Below are positions 59,617-64,000 of a DNA stretch of 64,000 bases, one piece after another (the stretch's first letter is position 1; the number at the start of each line of letters is the position of its first letter). Origin of the DNA: Mnemiopsis leidyi (Eukaryota; Ctenophora; Tentaculata; Lobata; Bolinopsidae); contig JH152763.1 in NCBI GenBank assembly GCA_000226015.1, forward strand, positions 213,430 through 277,429, written 5' to 3'. The notes under the pieces are model-generated. The model saw only the letters and a list, made by a program, of their open reading frames with translations, did not search any database and had not been told where the DNA came from. The translations under genes were made by a program, and so were the position numbers.

Positions 59617-62600
59617 GTGGAACGTGTAGAAGTGATTGGGAGAGTGTTGCCACCCGACTCAGATCGCACCCTAACAACCTACACTAACAACACTAACAAC
59701 ACGGATGTTATCGTAAATGATAACAACAACATATCCACTTACTCTCTCGACCTTGTTATACCTATGAACGCCTCAGAGGAGCAAGTAAGGCGTGAAATTT
59801 ACGATCTAACTTATCTATAAGTACTAAAACTTTTTGTATACTTTTCCTCACTGAATAGCAAGTTAACACTTGTGACTTTACCATCATTATTCATTTGCTT
59901 GAAATGGACATGTTTGTACTTTTAAAAGATTTTCTAAGCAATAGCTTGTTGTTGTAAAGAAGTGTAAACTAGCTTGCAAGTTAAAGAAATTTAAGATTAA
60001 ATAGTAAAGAACTGACAAGCCCGTTTCTAGTTAACCTGGTTTGTAGCCCGGATAAGCGGGAGGGTAAAAGAACAGAGGTCGGTGATGATAGTGATGTTGG
60101 GGGAGAGCGACCTAACCATGTACGGTACACCTCATGGCCACGGTCTACTGAGACACCTTCTCAAGGCTGTAAGTACCATGTGTACTACTTACTATGATAA
60201 TAGGCTTACCGACAATATAAAGTCCAGTTCCGTTACCAGTAATACAAGCATGCGAGTTGATTACCTCTAACACACGGCTAACTGTTGTCAGTGTGTCGGT
60301 CGTGTTGTAGTCACAAACTTGTCGTTATCTTATTTTTAGTATATTATTTTTTAGCTGCTGTCGATGAAAAAGTCAGACGAACAACTCACACTGTCAGTCG
60401 GGACATTTGTTAATAATCAGGTCAGTCTTTAAATATTTTACTCTAAAACTCTCGATTTGAATTTCAAAAGTTATTTGTTGGAAAAAAACCCTGTATTCAA
60501 CTGGAAATTCTCTTTAATGCAATCGGTAAAATTGGGAAAATGAACAATGAGACTTTTACTTTTTTCCAGATGTGTGACGGGCTAAGCGAATTTTCGTCCG
60601 AAGATGGTAAAGTTACAGCTGTGTCTCTAACAAATCTCGAACAGGGAATCGAGCTTCTTTCTCAGGTAAGTGCGGAAACAGTAGTGGGCGCTAACAAGTG
60701 ATAGTATATATATACCATATTGGTAAAGTATTAACCAAATCAAGACACAAGGGTTCATAACTTCAACGTAAATGTATGTAAGTAATGATATAATAATAAC
60801 ACACAGATTCTCAAATAGCAGGAATATTGACTTCGTCCACAGTTCCAGTCTCAGCAGCTTGCTCTGCTTGTTTCTTCAAAGCCTCCGTCCGGCGTTGCCG
60901 AGCTCGTCTGTTCTGGAACCAGGTCCTGATAGCTGTCTCCGAGACTCCGATCTTCAGGCTTAGATTTAAGCGCTCGTCTCTGTCGATGCTCTGGGACTGT
61001 CTGAAGCGGTCCTCCAGGGACTCAAGCTGAGCGGAGGTGAAGCTGGTCCGAGAGTTGGTGATAGGAGAGGATCGAGGACGGGTGTAGGGCTTCTCCGAGT
61101 TGGAAGACGAGGAGGAGGAGGTAGATCTGCGGATTTTACCAGAGGAGGGAGGATGTAGAGGGTAGTAAGAGGGTAGTAAGCAAGCAGGTCCAGTAGTTTC
61201 GTTTTGGAGATAGCAGAGTCCATCAGCTTAGTCCTGTACTCGGTCTGGTCTCTCCAGGTTTCCGGGTGTGGAGGAGGGTAGGAGCTAGGTTTGTGGTGGA
61301 TCACGACTGAGGGGACTGGTTCTGTACTCTGGTCTGATGGTGGTGAAGGAGTTGAAGAGGAGTAGAGAGGTGGTGGGGTTGTAAGGATAGTTGGAGGGAG
61401 CTGATGAAATTGGGTAGGTGGTGTGTAGGAGGGAGGAGATGGGAAGGTTGGTGTGTGATGGGTAGGAGGAGAAGGAGGAGTGTAAGGGATGAGACCAGGA
61501 GAGGTATACAGGGCAGGAGGTGGGTAGAGGAGCTGGGAGGGTGGGATCGTGCTGGCAGGAGTAGAGGTAGGAGGAGAGGAGCTGTTCCGAATTGTATCAG
61601 ATCACGTCATTTTGCACATTAAATAAAGGCACTAAAAAGTAGGTGGAGGATCGCATCACCTTACCGCGTCACATCACAATTTGTTACCGTGTCACATCAC
61701 ACTTTGTAACCGTGTCACATCACACTTTGTTCGAAGAATGGACCACGGTCAAGGCAGCGACTCTCAACGCAATTCCTTTTTTGCTGTGGCTGCTTTTCGT
61801 CCAGTTATATTCATCGGTTTTTGAAACTCCTCGTTTCATTGAATCAGTGAAAAATAGTAGAGAAATCAATAAATAATCACGGTCGATGAAACATTTTCAT
61901 GACACATGTGATATCGAAACTGTTATTGGTTAAATATTTGATTGTTCGAGGAATTCCATAAGCCTTCAAATACTATTATGTATATTCTATATCTTATCAA
62001 CTACTTATGTTAAATTATCTAGTAAAGGACTTTTTCATGTAACTTCGTTCGTTGAATGTTCCATATGTCATAAAATTTATATTCATTATTCATTTATACA
62101 TAATGTATAAGTGTTTTCAATCGTGTTCCAATATTTATTAAGCCGTTTTTAATTGTCGATATAGAGTCGGCAGAGGGTACCGCGTCAGTGTGATAACTGT
62201 AAAGAAACAACACCTCGAAAACAAGACTAATAATGTATATCGTTAGTTAATATACCTTTTAGCAACTTTTTTTAGTATGAATTTGGATACGACCTTTATT
62301 TACTTCATGTGTTACACTAGTAAAGCCAAACCCAAAAGTCTCTTTCCCCCTTGTCTTACTTACAACCCGGATTTTTATTATGAAGTCCAGTATGACGACA
62401 TAAATATACGTAGTTTTTCAGGTTATCGCATTCGTGGAGTATGTCACATACAGTATACAGCCAAATCTATTTTGGTTATGTCTTGTAATTAGGTCACGTG
62501 ATACAAATTCAAACTACATTTGTTTGACTCATCATATAGAAGCGAAAGCAGACCTTTGCCAAATTAGAATGTCAAGCCATCTCCCAAAACGCGATATCCT

Positions 62601-62851
62601 TTCTAATAACTCTACAATATGAATAATTACTGCGACTGCTTTGCAGGCTGATATACCGGACGAAACGGAGCATGTCTTGCACCAGTTCACGTTCAGGAAA
62701 AGTGACGAAAGTACGAGATCTGTGTCGATATTGGAGTGCGGAAGTGTCGACAATGATTCTTGTGAACTGCTTCACGACTTCCGAGCTTCTGGAAAAGTCC
62801 CTTCCGGTAGTCGGCCTAGTGTTCTTTACGACACTGTTCATGCCTACATAG
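59617..62851 (+). CDS. Divergent kinesin-like protein, partial, probably without ATPase activity
   Basis: Five exons in phase: 59617-59784, 60076-60168, 60355-60420, 60570-60665 and 62647-62851. Each matches a successive part of a kinesin motor. VERVEVIGRVLPP fits the first strand (RVRP). LDLVIPMNASEEQ fits FDxVF..NASQEEV. VMLGESDLTMYGTPHGHGLL fits AYGQTGSGKTYTMxGT..G. LTLSVGTFVNNQMCDGLS fits VSVSFLEIYNEQVYDLL. SVSILECGSVD fits LNLVDLAGSE, and SRPSVLYDTVHAYI fits INKSLLALGNVI. The P-loop GQTGSGKT is replaced by a sequence with no GKT, and DLAGSE becomes LECGSVD, so nucleotide binding should be lost. The KIF26/VAB-8 group shows similar losses. About 20 residues between exons 1 and 2 are missing from my model, so a small exon may be overlooked. 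Both ends are open. An antisense homeobox exon lies in the 2 kb intron. Confidence 0.5.
60811..61599 (-). CDS. Homeobox gene, C-terminal exon with intact homeodomain and an upstream frameshift
   Basis: The minus strand encodes a 60-residue homeodomain at 61062-60883 with no insertions: R5, F8 (RTSFTSAQLESLEDRF), L16, F20, then IGVSETAIRTWFQNRRARQR with W48, F49, Q50, N51 and R53. Such factors bind TAAT-core DNA in the nucleus. Q50 and the sequence suggest a PRD-like or ANTP-related class; I cannot choose between them. The stop at 60811 follows a short tail (GTVDEVNIPAI). Upstream in another frame runs a Pro/Ser/Thr/Tyr-rich region open to 61599, typical of a transactivation domain, with PETWRDQTEYRTKLMDSAI near its end. 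The two frames are split by an 11-bp tandem duplication at 61157-61178. There is no start ATG, so at least one more 5' exon is needed; a possible acceptor lies at 61582. The exon is antisense to, and within an intron of, the kinesin-like gene. Confidence 0.9.
61157..61178 (-). repeat. 11-bp tandem duplication causing a frameshift in the homeobox exon
   Basis: The plus strand reads AGAGGGTAGTA twice in a row. With one copy, the upstream Pro-rich frame continues directly as LLAYYPLHPPSSGKIRRS into the homeodomain frame. With two, it runs out of frame. The evidence is direct from the sequence; the cause (assembly error, polymorphism or real mutation) is open. Confidence 0.9.
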
Positions 62852-64000
62852 GTTAGTGTACCTTTATGAGCCAAAACCAGCTATAATGATACCAGATTAT
62901 AATGATACCAGATCGGTTGAAGCAGTCAAGACCTCGGTCTACAGTGACTTTGAGACGAATCCGACAAGTTTCACACGTGTGACAAAAAGTGACATTTTCA
63001 TAACATGCTCGGATTCGGCCAATATGGGTAGCACATGTTCGGTATTGATGCCCGTACTTATCCTACAAATTTTAGAGATGATTGGCCGTGTGGAAGTGTG
63101 ATAAGTTTGGGCGTGGTTTTTAAACGGCACCAGTATCCAAAGATCATCAAAAAAGTTGCACTAGCTATCAAAAGGCCACTTTTAAGCCAAAACCACTTTG
63201 GTGATGATACCTGGTCGGTAGAATATTTACATTTTTTCATAATTCCCTTAAGCTAATGAAGGTTAAAATAATTCTTCGCATATAATACACGTACATTACT
63301 AGAGCGCGCCGTCACTTCATTCGATACAGTTTGTTATGGATGGTACAGTGCCATTTGGAGTTGGACTTTCTTGTACCGTAGTACCAATTTGCAAAAAGCC
63401 CATTTTGGAGGTGTATCCATCGTACGATTTTCTAAAAACTTTTACAGAATGTTCCTTACGCTCTAAACTATATGAGAAACGTCGAGAAAATTGGGGGTCT
63501 ATTTGTTAGTTTTCGAGATTTAACCTCAAACACAAGGAAATATCCAAAAATACGTACGCTGACCATGGCACTAGCCCATTTTTCTTTTAACTTCCACAGT
63601 ATGTTCCTAACGATCTAAACTACAAAATAGCATCGAGTCAAGTGGGAATTTATGAGTTTGCACCATTGTCAGCGTACCTATTTCGAGATATTTCCTTATG
63701 TTTGAAGTTTTATCTCGAGAACTAACTCCAGGACCCCCACTTTTTTCGATGTTATCTGGTAGTTTAGATCGTTAGGAACGTACTGTGAAAGTTTAAAGAA
63801 AGAATATGGTGGGAGCCCCTTCAAAATGGACTTGTTTCATGGCCAGAGTACTTGTTTCGAGATGTTTTCTTGTGTTTAAATTTATATCTTGAAAACTAAT
63901 TCGTTTTCCCCTCTTCTTGCTCCTATCTTGTACTCAGGATCGTTTGGGACTAATTGTGAAAGTTCGGTGCGGTAGCAGGTATTAGTTTAGAGTTTAAAAT
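62852..64000. repeat. Region of dispersed repeats in head-to-head orientation
   Basis: A unit of roughly 175 bp with landmarks TTTCGAGATATTTCCTTATG, AGGACCCCCAC and TAGTTTAGATCGTTAGGAAC occurs forward at about 63662-63835 and again, more diverged, from 63840 to the window end. It occurs in reverse at about 63398-63569, with a further reverse piece to 63650. Arms 63434-63569 and 63661-63796 are complementary over most of their length. Between 62852 and 63300 the phrase AGCCAAAACCA..GATGATACC also occurs twice. No gene is seen. Confidence 0.75.

Noticed and set aside
61404-61622. Gly/Arg-rich plus-strand frame
   Set aside because: It is the antisense shadow of the proline-rich part of the homeobox exon.

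Overview
The window is nuclear DNA from a metazoan. The genes are split by GT-AG introns, and the gene set (rhodopsin-class receptors, an SLC1 glutamate-type transporter, a homeobox gene, a GAS2-type calponin-homology protein, a kinesin-like protein) is animal. The background is AT-rich, with microsatellites, minisatellites, a LINE fragment, small inverted-repeat elements and two assembly gaps (14387-14741 and 29056-29462). The proteins diverge strongly from familiar bilaterian versions, for example receptors without DRY. This would fit a non-bilaterian or fast-evolving invertebrate, but I cannot assign a phylum from sequence alone.

Layout. 1-565: two possible minus-strand exons of a divergent EF-hand-like gene running off the left edge. 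3.6-4.6 kb: an intronless GPCR. 4.6-16.6 kb: gene-poor, with one possible small secreted ORF (5537-5848), a minisatellite at 7.4 kb and a very long CA microsatellite at 14.1-14.9 kb. 16.6-26.6 kb: a nine-exon plus-strand gene with a GAS2-type CH domain. Its 6.2 kb fifth intron holds an intronless secreted beta-gamma-crystallin gene with a possible aerolysin-like C-terminal domain. 27.6-29.5 kb: a dense cluster of palindromic repeats and a gap. 30.2-32.9 kb: a complete nine-exon minus-strand SLC1 transporter. 34.8-35.0 kb: an array of TCACGTGA boxes. 39.0-42.9 kb: a minus-strand gene for a large low-complexity protein, possibly ciliary. 43.3-46.8 kb: repeats, including a broken LINE. 47.7-51.6 kb: a plus-strand coiled-coil gene. 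57.3-58.5 kb: a second intronless GPCR. 59.6-62.9 kb: part of a divergent kinesin-like gene with an antisense homeobox exon inside one intron. 62.9-64.0 kb: head-to-head dispersed repeats.

Four results came from working out exon phases by hand. (1) The SLC1 gene joins into an uninterrupted 469-codon frame. (2) The CH-domain gene joins into 436 codons and carries three tandem in-phase splice donors inside the CH domain. (3) The homeobox exon is frameshifted by an 11-bp tandem duplication. (4) The kinesin-like exons align in order with a motor domain but have lost the P-loop and switch II motifs. I see no operon-like organisation. The genes appear functionally unrelated, apart from a loose cytoskeletal or ciliary flavour among several of them.
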